Positions 33,311 to 45,657 of a DNA stretch of 64,000 nucleotides are shown here, piece after piece. The stretch lies in contig ML677341.1 of NCBI GenBank assembly GCA_007922305.1, positions 71,930,690 to 71,994,689 on the forward strand, given 5' to 3'. Source of the DNA: Dermatemys mawii. Taxonomy: Eukaryota; Chordata; Testudines; Dermatemydidae. A model generated the notes under the pieces. That model made no database searches and was not told the DNA's origin. It was given only the letters and a program-made list of their open reading frames with translations. A program made the translations under genes and the position numbers. The stretch's first letter is position 1. Every line of letters begins with the position of its first letter.

Positions 33311-34862
33311 AAAAGAGGGTCAGCCATGGAATCTGTTGCCTAACTCCCCTTTCCAGAGTTTCAATCCACATCCTGATTTCACACACTCCCTCTGTCAGCC
33401 CACAAAGTCACCAGGCCTGACAACTCTCCCAGCCATGCCCTTCCAACTACATCACCCGCATCCTCAACCGACATCTCTCTTGCAGCATCAGTAGCTCATC
33501 CCAGTTGTTGTTTATTTTGTTTTTCCCACGCTAAGTGTCAAGTGCGGCTCCATAGATGGCACTCACACCTTTAGATCAGCAGGTCAGAGTTTGAACTCTC
33601 CTGCCAGGGATCAGACTTTTATGCTGTGCTCCCAGCGTAGCACTAGAATGAAGGCGAGTGCTACTCTAAAGTGAAGAGCTATCCTTTGGATGATAAATTC
33701 AAGCAAGGGCTTTTTTGCCTGCCCCTGCAGACTCTCAAAATGAGAGTTAGAAGTAGTTAGGAATTTTTCCATCAGAAAAAGTGGATTCGTCAAAACCAAA
33801 GCTTTTCTCTAGGAAGGTTTCACAGTTCAAGATAGAATTTCTGGTCAAACCACAGAAAACAAATACCCCAGGAGTTAATGCACTCATTCGGGATGTGGGA
33901 GACCCAGTTCCCACTACTTGCTTTCCTTGATTTGGAGCAGAGAATGGACACTGGAACTCCCACATCCCAGGTGAGTGCTCTAGCTCACCTCACCCCCTAG
34001 AGAGCCAGCCTCTCTCTCTGGCCCAATGACTATTTCATTCTTTATACGAAGTGGAACAGCTTCAGCAGGAGAGACCAAGACTGACTCTAGAGCCCAGTGG
34101 AGTTGGACTTCCTCTATATCAGGTGAACGGCCTAATCACTGAGCTATTTGCTGTACTGTGGTAGAGATGTCGGTCGCATTTTTTCATTAAAATTTTCAGA
34201 TGGTCTCATTACCCCCCAGCGCAGAATTATAACAAATTTTAAAACCTCGATATTGTGTGAAACATAATTCTTATTTTGCAGACAGTCCTAGTTACACGCA
34301 TACTGGGCCCATTTTGAAAAGAGCTGAGGACAACACCAACGTCCTACCCAGGGTTCATGTGTTTAACTCATTTATACCACTCCCTGGCAGCTGACCTGTA
34401 TTATTAAACTCTGTAACATGTTGCATGTGGCAGTTTGTAGGAAAGACCCTAATGCTAAATAAAATGGCCTTCCCTCTCTCAGTAAAAGAGACTCCGATGT
34501 CTTTTAAGGCTGTGTGAGCTACTGCTGAGTGCAGAATGGCTATCATTTGCCTGCACGGTCACTGCACTCTCAGTTTCTCACTCATTGCTCTTCAGGATGC
34601 TTTGGGATCAATCCCTGGAGTATGAAAGGTGCTAGAGGAAAGTAAATATTGACTTCTAGGTGACCAGTTCAACTCCAGGCCCAGATTGGTGGTGACTTCA
34701 GTGTTTCTCTTCTGGCTGATGTTCAGCAGCTTCTGTGAAATGCACTAATAGTCTCTGTTAGACAGCTCTCCAGAACAGCACTAACTGGGCCTCTTTTTTG
34801 TCAGTGTCAGCAAAGAGACCAAGGACGGAAAGAGAAAAAGCTCCCCAAGAGCTGGCCCATCT
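33311..34862. other. Intron with old SINE fragments
   Basis: 33600-33710 (GTGCTACTCTAAAGTGAAGA then CTATCCTTTGGATGATAAA) resembles the body of an old SINE. 34590-34645 (TTCAGGATGCTTTGGGATCA then TATGAAAGGTGCT) resembles its tail. Otherwise unrecognised. Confidence 0.45.
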
Positions 34863-35067
34863 CAGTGGTTCTCAACCTATCATACTGGTGACCCCTATCA
34901 CATAGCTACCCTCTGAGTGCAACCCCCCTCCCTTATAAATTAAAAACACTGGTTTATATATTTAACATCACTACAAATGCTGGAGGAAAAGTGGGGTTTG
35001 GAGTGGAGGCTGACAGCTCGTGACCCCCCATGTAATAACCTCACAACTTCCAGTCGGAGAACCCCTG
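34863..35067. mobile_element. hAT MITE (same family as 41806-42031)
   Basis: Termini CAGTGGTTCTCAACC and GGAGAACCCCTG. The interior shares AAATGCTGGAGG, GGAGGCTGACAGCTC and CCCATGTAATAACCT with 41806-42031. The flanking 8-mers do not match, so the duplication has decayed or an edge has been lost. Confidence 0.8.
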
Positions 35068-37689
35068 TTGCACGGAGTCAAGACACATTGACAGGCTAAC
35101 GGGGAAATGGGAGGGAACCTGCACTCCCGCTAGGCCATGCTTTACCTCATCCGCAGATAAAGAACTTCAGTCTGCAGGGGCTCCCAGTACATTACCTTTC
35201 ACATGCAGTGAATTAATTCAGTAAAGGAGACATGAGGGTACAGCATCGTGATATTACGATTTTGGAGGAAAAGGTTTTAAAAAAATCTATTACTACTAAT
35301 GGTCTAATAAAAATGCTGTACACGAAAATCTTCTCCTGTATCCCCACTGCTTCATGAGGAGGAGTCATATATGTCAGAGAAGTGGAGAGAGAGAGACAAA
35401 TTCAGCCTCAAAATAACATGGTGCAACTTCACTGAAACCACTGGGAGCGGTTTCCACTTAGTCCAGGAATAGATTTGGCCATGAATTACTTCTCTGCTTT
35501 CTCCCTGGGAAGAAGTCAGTCTTAAGAGGTCTGGATTATATTGGATTCCTCATTAGAATCTCATAAAGAGTGGAGATTTGATTTAGGTAAACAGACAAAA
35601 TTTGAAAAGGTTTGCATGAATCTCTTCACTCTTCCCTCCCTGATAGTAAGACTTGAAAACTGCCCCAGAATAAATCTTTCCTCAGAAGATTTCCAGATTT
35701 CCTGGGCCTGGTTGGGTAGGGAATGCCACAATTAAAGTCTTTCCACAGTTATTTTGGTATTTCTGATTTCCAGCTCCCAAATCCCAAAGCGTGACCACAT
35801 CACAGGTGGAAACAGGGGATTGGGTAGAGAATATGAACTGAACATTCAGAGATTTCGAAACAGCAGTAGGATTAGGTCTGAAATAGGTAAAGGTTTGAAA
35901 CTAGTTCCGATTTTGTCTCTGGATCAGTAACTTGTTATATTTCATCCCTGTAAAGCACACTGTAAACACCATGTGGCCCTATACTGCAGTAAATAATAAT
36001 GAATAATCTGTACCAATTTCATTCATTCAATTTAACATTTCACAAAAGCAGACACCAGGGTCAAATTTTCAGGAACACCTATGACACTTTGGAGCCTAAA
36101 TCCTTTTGGCTTTCAATAAGACAGGATTCTTAATGCCAAAGACATTTTTGAAAATGGGACTTTAATCTCCTACATCACTTAGGTGCTTTTGAAAATTAAC
36201 GTTACATCATGATTGAATGTCTCTAATTCCTGAACCCTCCTACCCAGCCTCTCACCAACTTCTTTGAAAAAGGGCTTTAAAGCCTAGGATTAAAAACCTT
36301 CCCCCACTCCAATGGGCAAGGTTTTAAAGAGGCAGACGGAACTTCCACCCCCAACAAACCCCCGCTCTGGTGTTAAAAGAAGAAGCAAACTATGAACTAA
36401 AAGAAAAACATGTCTGGAATTTGTGGTGAATTATAAGTTTTCCATGGCAACGGGCATCAGAAAGGGAAGAAGGAGCAGGAGAGAAAGACAGACAGAGAGA
36501 GAGAGAGAGAGAGCACACTGTGCTGGGTAATGTTCCCATGGCAACCCTATTACATATGCAGCCAACTGCCAAAGTCAGTCAAGATCCTAGTAAGGGTGTA
36601 GGAAGGAGTTGGGGGGCAGGAAGGGACAGGAACTGAGTGCCATTTATCTGGGTAAGAGAAGCCACCTTTGTGGACATGCATCCCCCTTCTCACATTCTAC
36701 AGTGAAAGCACCTCATCCTTTGTGGATGCTAAGAAAGCCATATAGACTTCCCTCCCGCAGGTCTGAAAAGACTGGTACAGTCACCTCTGCCAGACTAAGC
36801 CAAATCTGGTGGAGCTGTGAAGTGTAGGAGGAGGGAAGTAAGGACCTGAAAATGAAACAAACAAGAAAGAAGAAAGAATAATTTTCCCATAGCCGTCAGT
36901 TGCTTTCCACCTTTCTGGATCAATTTGGACCACGCAGATGTATTTGCTTTCACACCCCAGATGGTCGAGGAAAGATGATGTCATTTGTCATCTCTGAAAT
37001 TGAGATGGAAATGTTACTTCTCTGTGAAGTTAGCTACAGAAACAAAGAAATAGGTTTTCATCTGACTCAGAGTTTCCTGAGCCATCCTAACTTTCATAGG
37101 ACTCTCCCAATTTTGACCATGTCTATCCCACAGAACACTGCAAATGTCCCAAAATATCACTGAGGTCTGATACAAATGTCACCATGTTGTGGAAAAGACA
37201 AGAATTAGAAGGCACTGAACAAATGGAATTGAAGCACATAATAAAAAACGTGATTAATGCAATCTCTAACCCCGTCCTACAGTACAGGAAGGAAGGACAA
37301 TGCTGTGAAATTTTCCTTCATGCAGTGTATTTTCAATGCCTACAATTTTCTGCCATAGGAAGTCATTAAGAAAAGAACTTAAAAGAGATGGAAAATTTTC
37401 ATGTATAGTTGTGCCTACAAAAACAAAGACAATCAACTCCATGTTTCAGGATGCAAGCAGATTGCTGCATAAGTCAGGACGGAATCCACTGCCACTCAAC
37501 TGCACACTGGCTAAACGGATTGTGGAGGAAGGTTGTCTTCTCCTGCAGTATCTGTTAGCACCCACATCACTGCACTGTGAATCAGTGCCATGAGGATATT
37601 TTGCCATGTAAAAGGAAAAATACAGAAAGGCAGTAACCCAGAAAGTCATACAATACCAACTGAATACTTGATTATTTGATTTGGTGGCC
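35068..37689. other. Intron with one palindromic repeat copy and a (GA)n tract
   Basis: 36055-36200 belongs to a palindromic family: AGGGTCAAATTTTCAGGAAC then ACCTATG, ending ACTTAGGTGCTTTTGAAAAT. It also occurs at 21065 and 48110. 36488-36512 is a (GA)n microsatellite. The short open frames are not genes. Confidence 0.5.
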
Positions 37690-37990
37690 AAACCAAAATA
37701 TCAGGGTGAAAATTCATCTTGGCTCTATACGATACAGAAATGTTTTGGTTTTTCTCACCAAAATGGAAAACTAAAAGAGAAATTGTTAGATTTAATTTTT
37801 TTAAAGGTTTTGGGTCAGACAATTTCAAAATGAAAAGTCGTTTTAAAACAAAAAGATGAAATGTTTTGTTTAAAAAATGTTGAAATAAAATGTCTTTCAA
37901 AAGAAAAATTTTCCGATTTTTTTTCTGCCAAATTCACATATAGTTTTGGTCACTGAATTTGTGGTGAATAAACTATTTGTCTGAAAAATC
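37690..37990. repeat. AT-rich 'AAAACATTTT' repeat, copy 2
   Basis: Dense TTTTGGTTTTTC, AAAATGGAAAAC, GAAATGTTTTG and AAAATGTTGAAATAAAA words, as in 25540-26400, 48410-48615 and 55150-55530. It ends with a TGTCTGAAAAATCTGCC phrase typical of this family's edge. Confidence 0.55.
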
Positions 37991-38729
37991 TGCCTTGCTC
38001 TATACCCCACCTCCCACTGTGCAGGATGGAAGAACCCCAGCTAGGAGCCACGCCCCAACTAAACCAATGTAAAGGTCCTAATTTTCATTTTTTAAACAGT
38101 TCATAATGTTGCTATTGATTACGTGGTACAGACTAAACAGCTTGATTCTGAATGTAATACAATTATATTTCATTAGTGTCTTTCATCCAAGAGAATTCCA
38201 AAGAGCTTTTCACACTATGTGTGCCAGAACCAGTCATCTGACCAAGTCACGCCCTGAGTTAAACAGGACAGCCATACTGCCTTAGCTGCACTACACAACT
38301 ATTTCATGGCAGCCAAGTCCTAACCCTTATGCTCTAGGGAAGTGTGTCCCAAAGTGGGGTACATGTACCCCTGGTGGTACACGAAAGGGTTTCAAGGGGT
38401 ACGTGGCAGAATTTTTTATTTTACTTTATCATAGGGTTTTTTTAGCACAGAAAACAATTCACTAAAATTTAATATATAAGAATGGTGTACACCTGTACAA
38501 TAGAAATACACACAGGTTTACACTGTAACTAATATGATAACATGTTTAGTAACATCTAATAGCACAGCAGAGCCAATGCAAAGCATACATGTGCATTACT
38601 GCGGCTCAGGCAATACACTTGCCTTTGTGGCATGCGCAGAAGTCATAATGACAGATAAAAGATAAAAGTGAATAACTACTCGTAGTAATCTAAAGATCGT
38701 AGCAAGTACATCCTTGGTGTGTGTTAATA

Positions 38730-40897
38730 TGTAAGGGGTGTTAACCCCTTACTAACATTCAGTGGGGGTGTTTTGGTTGCTAGCTCCCAGTACCAAAAGG
38801 GGAAGGGTCCATAGGAAATCAAGACCCTGAGACTAACAGGCCCCTGGGGCAATGGGGAGAGGCCAGCACTCCAAGTCAGCCTGATTGACAGGGCGGGTAG
38901 CCTAATCAAGGAGTCAGGAGGACAGGGTGGGTCCTGTTCTCTGTGTGAGCTGGATTTGCCGGGATCAGTGCTGGGAGCAGAAAAACAGAAGCGGTTTGCA
39001 GAGCAGAGATGTGCTGGGAGCAGAGCTGTAACAACCAGAGCCAGAGGGGCCAGGGCAGCATCCCCAGGGCTGGAGGCAGAGCAGCAGCAGCCCGGCTGAG
39101 GCAGTGTGGAGTGAGACAGAGCGGTGGAACTGGGGCTGGAGCAGTCCAGAGGATTGTGGATGAGGCTCTGTGGATGAGGGGAAAGCAGCGGACGTGTTAT
39201 TCCTTGACTTTAGCAAAGCTTTTCATACAGTCTCCCACTGTATTCTTGCAGTTAAAGAAGTATGGCTGGATGAATGGACCATAAGATGGATAGAAAGCTG
39301 GCAGGATCTTCGGGCTCAATGGGTAGTGATCAATGGCTCCATGTCTAGCTGGCAGCCAGTATCAAGGAGAGTGCCCCAAGGATCGGTCCTGGGGCCGGTT
39401 TTATTCAATATCTTTATCAACGATCTGGAGGATGGCGTGGACTGCACCCTCAGCAAGTTTGCAGATGACAGTAAACTGAGAGGAGTGGTAGATACGCTGG
39501 AGGGTAGGGATAGGATACAGAGGAACCTAGACAAATTAGAGGATTGGGCCAAAAGAAGTTTGATGAGGTTCAGCAAGGACAAGTGCAGAGTCCTGCACTT
39601 AGGACGGAAGAATCCCATACACTGCTGCAGACTAGGGACCGAATGGCTAGGCAGCAGTTCTGCAGAAAAGGACCTAGGGATTACAGTGGATGAGAAGCTG
39701 GATATCAGTCAACAGTGTGCCCTTGTTGCCAAGAAGGCTAATGGTATTTTGGGCTGTATAAGTAGGGGCATTGCAGGCAGATTGAGGGACGTGATCGTTC
39801 CCCTCTATTCGACGTTGGTGAGACCTCATCTGGAATACTGTGTCCAGTTTTGGAGCCCACACTACAAGAAGGATGTGGAAAAATTGGAAAGAGTCCAGAG
39901 AAGGGCAACAAAAATGATTAGGGGCCTGGAGCGCATGACTTATGAGGAAAGGCTGAGAGAACTGGGATTGTTTAGTCTACAGAAGAGAAGACTGAGGGGA
40001 GATTTGATAGCTGCTTTCGACTACCTGAAAGGGGGTTCCAAAGAAGATGGATCTAGACTGTTCTCAGGTGGTACCAGATGACAGAACAAGGAGTGATGGT
40101 CTCAAGTTGCAGTGGGGAAGGTTTAGGTTGGATATTAGGAAAAACTTTTTCACTTGGAGGGTGGTGAAGCACTGGAATGGGTTACCTAGGGAGGTGGTAG
40201 AATCTCCTTCCGTAGAGGTTTTTAAGGTCAGGCTTGACAAAGCCCTGGCTGGGATGATTTAGTTGGGGATTGGTCCTTTTTTGAGCAGGGGGTTGGACTA
40301 GATACCTCCTGAGGTCCCTTCCAACCCTGATATTCTATGATTCTATGATTTAGAGCCTGAGAGTGTGTGACCACCACCAGAGCAAGTGTCCAAGCTACAG
40401 CATTCCTGCAGCACAGCCAGGGCCTGAGAAGGGACCTGGGCCCTACAAGGAACAGACTGTGAATTGCCCTGACATTGCAGAGACACTGTTTGTGATGTTC
40501 CCTGCCACAGAGCAGGGTGATGCTTTTCCTTTAACCTTTCCCATTTTTTCTTATACATTTTAAATTAATTGTTGATTAAATACTTTGCATTTGCTATAAA
40601 TTGTATGCAGTGATCAGTGGGGTCAGGGAACCATCCAGTACAGAGAGAGTACCCCAGACTGGGGACACCCTTGCCCCTGATCTAGGTGACTGCAGCAAGG
40701 TTGGGGGTCGAGCCCCTCAAGAATCCTGGGCCCAGCCTTGTTGGGGTTAGGAGCACTCTGCAAGACAGGAAAGTGCAAGGGGAATCCTCGAGGGCAGGGA
40801 GGCCTCTGGGTAAAGGAAGTGGAAGCAAGGACTCAGATCCTTCCATTAGCTAGCCCATTTCACCAGGGTAGTGCAGAAGCCAGGAAAGTTCCCCACA
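38730..40897 (+). mobile_element. LTR inside the hAT element (family E), split by CR1
   Basis: TGTAAGGGGTGTTAACCCC at the left and AGTTCCCCACA at the right bound an LTR-like sequence of about 0.97 kb once the CR1 is removed. The right half holds a TTGATTAAATACTTTGCATT polyadenylation-like region and a GGGGTCGAGCCCC block. The flanking duplication is not clear, and the left edge could be 8 bases earlier. No internal genes. Confidence 0.72.
39165..40350 (+). mobile_element. CR1 LINE, best preserved copy, 5'-truncated
   Basis: A 303-codon open frame (39170-40081) followed by a frameshift near 40070 and the rest of the C-terminus (40047-40262). Landmarks in order are [15 protein letters not shown] (motif A), [28 protein letters not shown] (catalytic FADD), [31 protein letters not shown] and [19 protein letters not shown]. 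The end is RKNFFTWRVVKHWNGLP. The 3' tail GAGGTCCCTTCCAACCCTGA is followed by two and a half ATTCTATG units (40331-40350). The normal AFDTV reads AFHTV. It lies in the LTR of family E. Confidence 0.96.
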
Positions 40898-40968
40898 ATA
40901 GCAGGACTATTCCCCGGTTACAAATATACAAAATTTCTCTCTTTTTGTTTTTGTTAAACCCATTTACA

Positions 40969-41058
40969 ATGGATCGCTGGCTAAAAACAGGAAATTTAAA
41001 ACGTACAAAAGAAAATTATGAAGGAAATATGAATGTTAGTGATAATTACGACAAATAA
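40969..41058 (+). pseudogene. Possible start of a hAT transposase
   Basis: ATG 40969 opens a 29-codon frame starting MDRWLKTGNLKR and stopping at TAA 41056. An 'MD.WL..G..KR' start followed by polar residues is common in ZBED/SCAND3-type hAT proteins. The peptide is too short to prove this. It lies at the right end of the hAT element. Confidence 0.4.
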
Positions 41059-41200
41059 ATTAGGAGCGTGTTATAAAAATGTGGCTCCCCCTCCCCACCC
41101 GAAAAAAAATGATCTTCGCCGGAGAAAGGGTACGCCGGTAAGACAAATGTCTCAAAAGGGGTACACGAATGTTGTAAGTTTGGGAAACACTACTCTAGGG

Positions 41201-41797
41201 ACACGGGACAGTGGAGCTCCACTGATCAGTGAATCTGCACAGTTGCACTGCTCCACTGGAACCTTGGGGATGGAACTTCTGACTACCAAGCCCTGCCCCT
41301 CTACCAAAGGAAGTCATTAACTCCAGCCCCATCGACATATAGGACGGTGGCCGTACAAGGGGCTGACACTGGTAGAAATGGTGCTGGGTAAATTCTCCCC
41401 CTAGCTGACTGATAGCTAGAGTGACAGGATACCTTGAGTGCTCATATACACACATCAAGAGATATTGAGCTGTCAGCTGGGATCCAGTAAAGACAAGTTT
41501 CTCCTCCCAGGGGCTATCAGGGAAGGTGGAGTAGACCACCTTTCCAATCCTACCACAGACACAAGCTAACTTTTGTTGGGTGGCTACCAGTTGGGTGTAC
41601 TAAGGTTAGCACTGGGATTTGTTTAGCCTAGAGGTAAGGTTGTCAGGCTTGGACCAGAATAAGAATTGAAGCCAGTTTCAGGGTCCTGGGAGGCAAAGGA
41701 CTGGGTATGGCTTTTAGGCCTGAGATAACATTAACATTGAGTCTGGATGCTGGAGATGCTGGGAGAGGTTCTACAGCCTGTATTCTGCAGAAGACCA
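41201..41797. other. No recognised feature
   Basis: Unique-looking stretch between two hAT elements. Confidence 0.4.
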
Positions 41798-41805
41798 GAA
41801 TAGAT

Positions 41806-42031
41806 CAGTGTTTCTCAAACTTTTGTAGTGGTAACCCCTTTCACATAGCAAGCCTCTGAGTGAGACACCCACCCCCCAATAAATTAAAAGGCCTTTTTAA
41901 ATTATATTTAACACTATTATAAATGCTGGAGGCAAAGTGGATTTGGCATGGAGGCTGACAGCTCACAACTGCCCATGTAATAACCTTGTGGCCCCCTGAG
42001 GGGTCCTGACCCCCCAGTTTGAGAACCCCTG
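41806..42031. mobile_element. hAT MITE with 8-bp target duplication
   Basis: Termini CAGTGTTTCTCAAACTTTT and CAGTTTGAGAACCCCTG. The flanks GAATAGAT (41798-41805) and GACTAGAT (42032-42039) match at 7 of 8. The interior is homologous to 34863-35067. Confidence 0.9.
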
Positions 42032-42039
42032 GACTAGAT

Positions 42040-44137
42040 GATCATAATGGTACCTTCTGTGAATCTATGGAAGTGTCTGTTGCTATGTGGTAAAGTTAGC
42101 AGAAGACAAGATTTTATGCACAAGGTAAAGTTCAGGTTGGGGACAATTTGTGGGGCCCAACTTCCAGATTTGTACTAAAAAAATGTTTGAAGCTTGTGCA
42201 CTTGAAGTTAGGACCAGCTTTGGGAGCTACCTAATTAGTGTTGGAGTCAGTTTATGGGCCCAGTTTAATGGCTTCACATATGGTTAATGTTGGTGCCACT
42301 TCATAGGCCCAAATGCGGTTTGGCACTGGGCTAGTTTGTGGACCCAGGTTAGGGTTACTGTGGACTGGATTTTGAGCTCTGCGTAAGAGTAACCTTGGTG
42401 CTGTTTCATGGATTGAGATACGTGTCTGAGCCACAGTTAGTAGTGGGGTTGGGACCAGTTCCCTGACCCAGGCTCAAAGCCCAGCCCCAACTCCGAACCT
42501 AGTTCAGTCCCAGAAACTGGCTCCAAACTCTTCCCAACACAAACTCTTCTTCAAAAGGGATAGTCCCCTTCCCCGACCAGAAGTGCTTCAAGAGAGTTTT
42601 GAGTCCACAGACATGATCGATTCTTCAAGAGCTCTCTAATTCAAGTTTCAAATGGGCACCACCCTTGTTCTACTAGGAAAATTCTCAGCTAGGAGCACTT
42701 CATTGGGCAGGGAGTAAACTAACAGGATAGCACCTAGCAAAGGAGACAGCCCTGAACATTTGCCCCCTCAGCCCCACAACCATAATTACTTTTCAGGTGA
42801 GATGCTCCTCTGCTGGTTCAAACATTGACTGTGGTCAGATTTCTCAGTCTGGGTATGCAGGAATGAAAAGGGGAAACTGGAAACACAAGAGCCTTCTTTT
42901 GGCTGGGAGTTTGGACTCAAACACCTTCCACCTCTGAATTCAGTTTTTCCCATGCCCTGGCTAGTCAGTACTAAATGAAGGGCCGCCAAGCTACCAGACT
43001 GAAGAGCAACACATTCTAGGCTCTGATCATCAGCACTTGACACTAGGATTATATTGGTCATATGTAGTACCAAAGAGGAAAATCTCTCTGAAAGACCAAT
43101 TCCTATTGGCTACTTCTGACTAAAAGATTTACAATTTACAACTCATGTTGAACTTTTTCATCTGTGTATTTTTCTTCCCCTTACAGTACATCACAGAAAT
43201 TGGGTAACTATCTAAATATGGACCTGTATGGCTTAGAGGAACTCCATTGGCACATCCGTGGCATCACTCTCTGTCTCTAAGGCAGACATTCCCCTTTGCC
43301 CCGTTCTTGGTTGACGAATTGGGTCTGTCAGCCTGTCAGCTCTCATTGAGCTCTGCCTGACATAAGTCTACATTGGGGCAGTTAAAATCTGTTTGCAGTC
43401 AGCTCTTACAATAGCTCAAGATGAAGAGGGGGAGCTGACCCACTCCCAAAACTTCTGCCTTTGCTGGCTACAAAAAGTTCGCAAATGATGCTGGTCTCAG
43501 AGAATGGTTTACGTGAGGGTCACATTCTCTGTTATGCCTAAGAAAAGGAATTCCCAGTTGGGCCCCTGAAATTCTCTGAAGTGCAAAGCCAGATGTAGTA
43601 TTGAAACTGCCATCCAGACTAAGAGTGAGGGAAGGAGGCTGAAGGAGGGGAGGTTATAAAGTAGTGGTTGGATGGGGTGTGGCTCACTAATGTGCCCAGG
43701 GAATAATGTTGCAAGCATCCCAGGCCCCCTAAGTTGGAAATGTCATGTCAAGCCCACGCTCACTCCATCCAGACCAGTTCTGACAAGGAATAGCAGGGAA
43801 GGGACATATGATGACTAGCTATGCCTCAAGTGGCTCTAAGAAGGAAATGTTCAGGGTACATCAAAAAGCCAATAATTTAAAATAGGATTCTTTCGCCCAT
43901 TTTTTTTAATACCTTAAAAAATTAAATTTACTGATTTTACTAAAAATCTTTCAGAGTCTTTGCAGAAAACCAGACTTCAGGAAAATAGCTTTCAGTGGAG
44001 AAAAATGTGAGGGGATTAAGTCTACTATAGACGCAGGCTGCCATAAGATTATCACCCCTCCCTTCATCAGTTTATTCTGCCATGAAAAAATGTGATGTTA
44101 CACCTGTGTTTCTATGACAGCATTGAGATACTATGAT
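42040..44137. other. Unique-looking intron
   Basis: No exon or named repeat recognised in this 2.1 kb. Confidence 0.45.
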
Positions 44138-44145
44138 GAAGGGGG

Positions 44146-44288
44146 CACTGTTCCCTCTAAGCTGTGTACATGTGCGCATGCACACAGTTCCTAAACCCTG
44201 TGCACACGGAGAAATACCGCATGCACAAAAATTTGCACAGAAGAAATTTTTTGCGCACACAGCCTGTCAAAAATTAGAGGGAACATTG
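44146..44288. mobile_element. Palindromic hAT MITE with perfect 8-bp duplication
   Basis: Termini CACTGTTCCCTCTAAG and TTAGAGGGAACATTG are inverted repeats. The flanks are identical, GAAGGGGG at 44138-44145 and 44289-44296. The interior is largely self-complementary (TGCGCATGCACACAG against GCGCACACAGCC). Confidence 0.92.
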
Positions 44289-44296
44289 GAAGGGGG

Positions 44297-45657
44297 ACAC
44301 ATGGGCAGCTGGGAGAAAGACAGACACAACTGAGTGCAGTCCTTAGAAGGGGATTCTGAATTTTATTTTCATGTTCAATTAGAAAGCAAAATTTGTTCAG
44401 GCTCTGTTTATTTTCACTAGAATGGCTGGGTGATGCCACATTGTAAGGTGGGTAGATGGCCACCTCTCATGACTGATGTCACTAGAACTTGTGTGAGGTT
44501 TCAGATCAACTTCCATAACATCCAACCAATAGGACTGCAACACGGAACTGAACTGGCTCATCATCAACTCTGTGATGATTGGCTCAGCTGTTTCACATGT
44601 CACAATCACATGACCCATCCCTCCCCACAAAAAATGAGGGGTTTAGAACCATCCTGAAATCAAACCATTGATGTGAACAGCTGCTATGAAGTTTTCAAAT
44701 TACTCTGAAAAGCAGAATGTTACAAATAAACCTAATAATAGCGATGAAAGGATGGGGGGAAAATATAGAAGGGGGCTGGGACCAACAGAGGAAAGAAGTG
44801 AAGAGAGTGCGGGGGTCAGAGAAAGGGAGAAGGAACCATCAGGACTAGGGGACATTTTGTATCTGGTTTTAATAAAATCAGAACAGTTACAAGAATTACC
44901 TGAAATCTCATGAGAAAAGCCTGATTCTGTGAGATTTTCAGCTCCACTTTACAAGTCCAACAGGAGTTAATACTTCAGCTAAGCATTCATATATTGGGTG
45001 CTGAACTGAACTTCTGAACTTTTTGAGATCCACTTACTGAAGAGTTGTCAGTTCCTCATTCCTGTCCCTCAGGGTAGAGCCCCACTGACCAGGACATCTG
45101 TGCTATCTCCCAAACCAGGGTAGAATGAACAAGTCCACCATGAGTGGATGGCCACAGCACAGAGAGGCTGGCAAAATACAGTCTGGAAACAGCACAGCCA
45201 CCAGATGAGTTCTGGGATACAGCAGAAAAGCAGAGAGATGCATGACCCCTGCTCCCACAATCCCCCTGGATGCCTATAGATATACTGCCACAAAAATTGC
45301 TCAGAATGCTGTGAGCCCGGAGGCTGTTCAAGGGATGCTGGGTTACCTTCCCACCCCACAGTGCTCTGCAATGAGTGCAGCGTGGTGCTCTGTGTACACA
45401 AGCCTTGAAATGCAATGTTGCTTGCAACAGTGGGAGTGCATAGCATTGAAATAATTCTATCAATTTCACTAAATCACTAGAAGTTAAACCAGTGTAGCTT
45501 GTGTGTGTACACAAATTATGAGCATGTGTCCAGAATGAGTCAGTTAAAAAGACTGGCCTTTTATTAGCCTATCTGCCCTTCCCTGTTCCAAAAGGCTCCA
45601 TCTCTCTCGCCGGGCAAAGCTTTTACACCCCTCGACCACTTCTCATTATTGATAACA
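44297..45657. other. Unique-looking intron
   Basis: The 152- and 125-codon minus-strand frames at 45056-45514 overlap each other and have no domain. I see nothing else. Confidence 0.45.

Larger units (their letters stand above)
38340..41192 (+). mobile_element. hAT element with perfect 8-bp target duplication, containing an LTR and a CR1
   Basis: The left end AAGTGTGTCCCAAAG and the reverse complement of the right end (TAGTGTTTCCCAAAC) are inverted repeats. CTCTAGGG stands at 38332-38339 and at 41193-41200, an exact 8-bp duplication, which is hAT-like. Without the 2.17 kb LTR-plus-CR1 insertion the element is only about 0.69 kb. It is a deleted copy that keeps a possible transposase start (40969-41058). 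Confidence 0.92.

Noticed and set aside
36781..36984. 67-codon minus-strand frame with an exon-like look (VQIDPERWKATDGYGKI)
   Set aside because: It was considered as a further GRIN2B exon. It matches no part of the receptor that I recall and has no convincing acceptor and donor pair.
38722..40905. Target-site duplication of the LTR inside the hAT element
   Set aside because: AATA/ATAG-like flanks were considered, but no arrangement gives an exact duplication, so the LTR edges are given as approximate.
44686..44913. 75-codon plus-strand frame rich in E, R and K
   Set aside because: It comes from a purine-rich stretch with no domain, splice context or conserved start.
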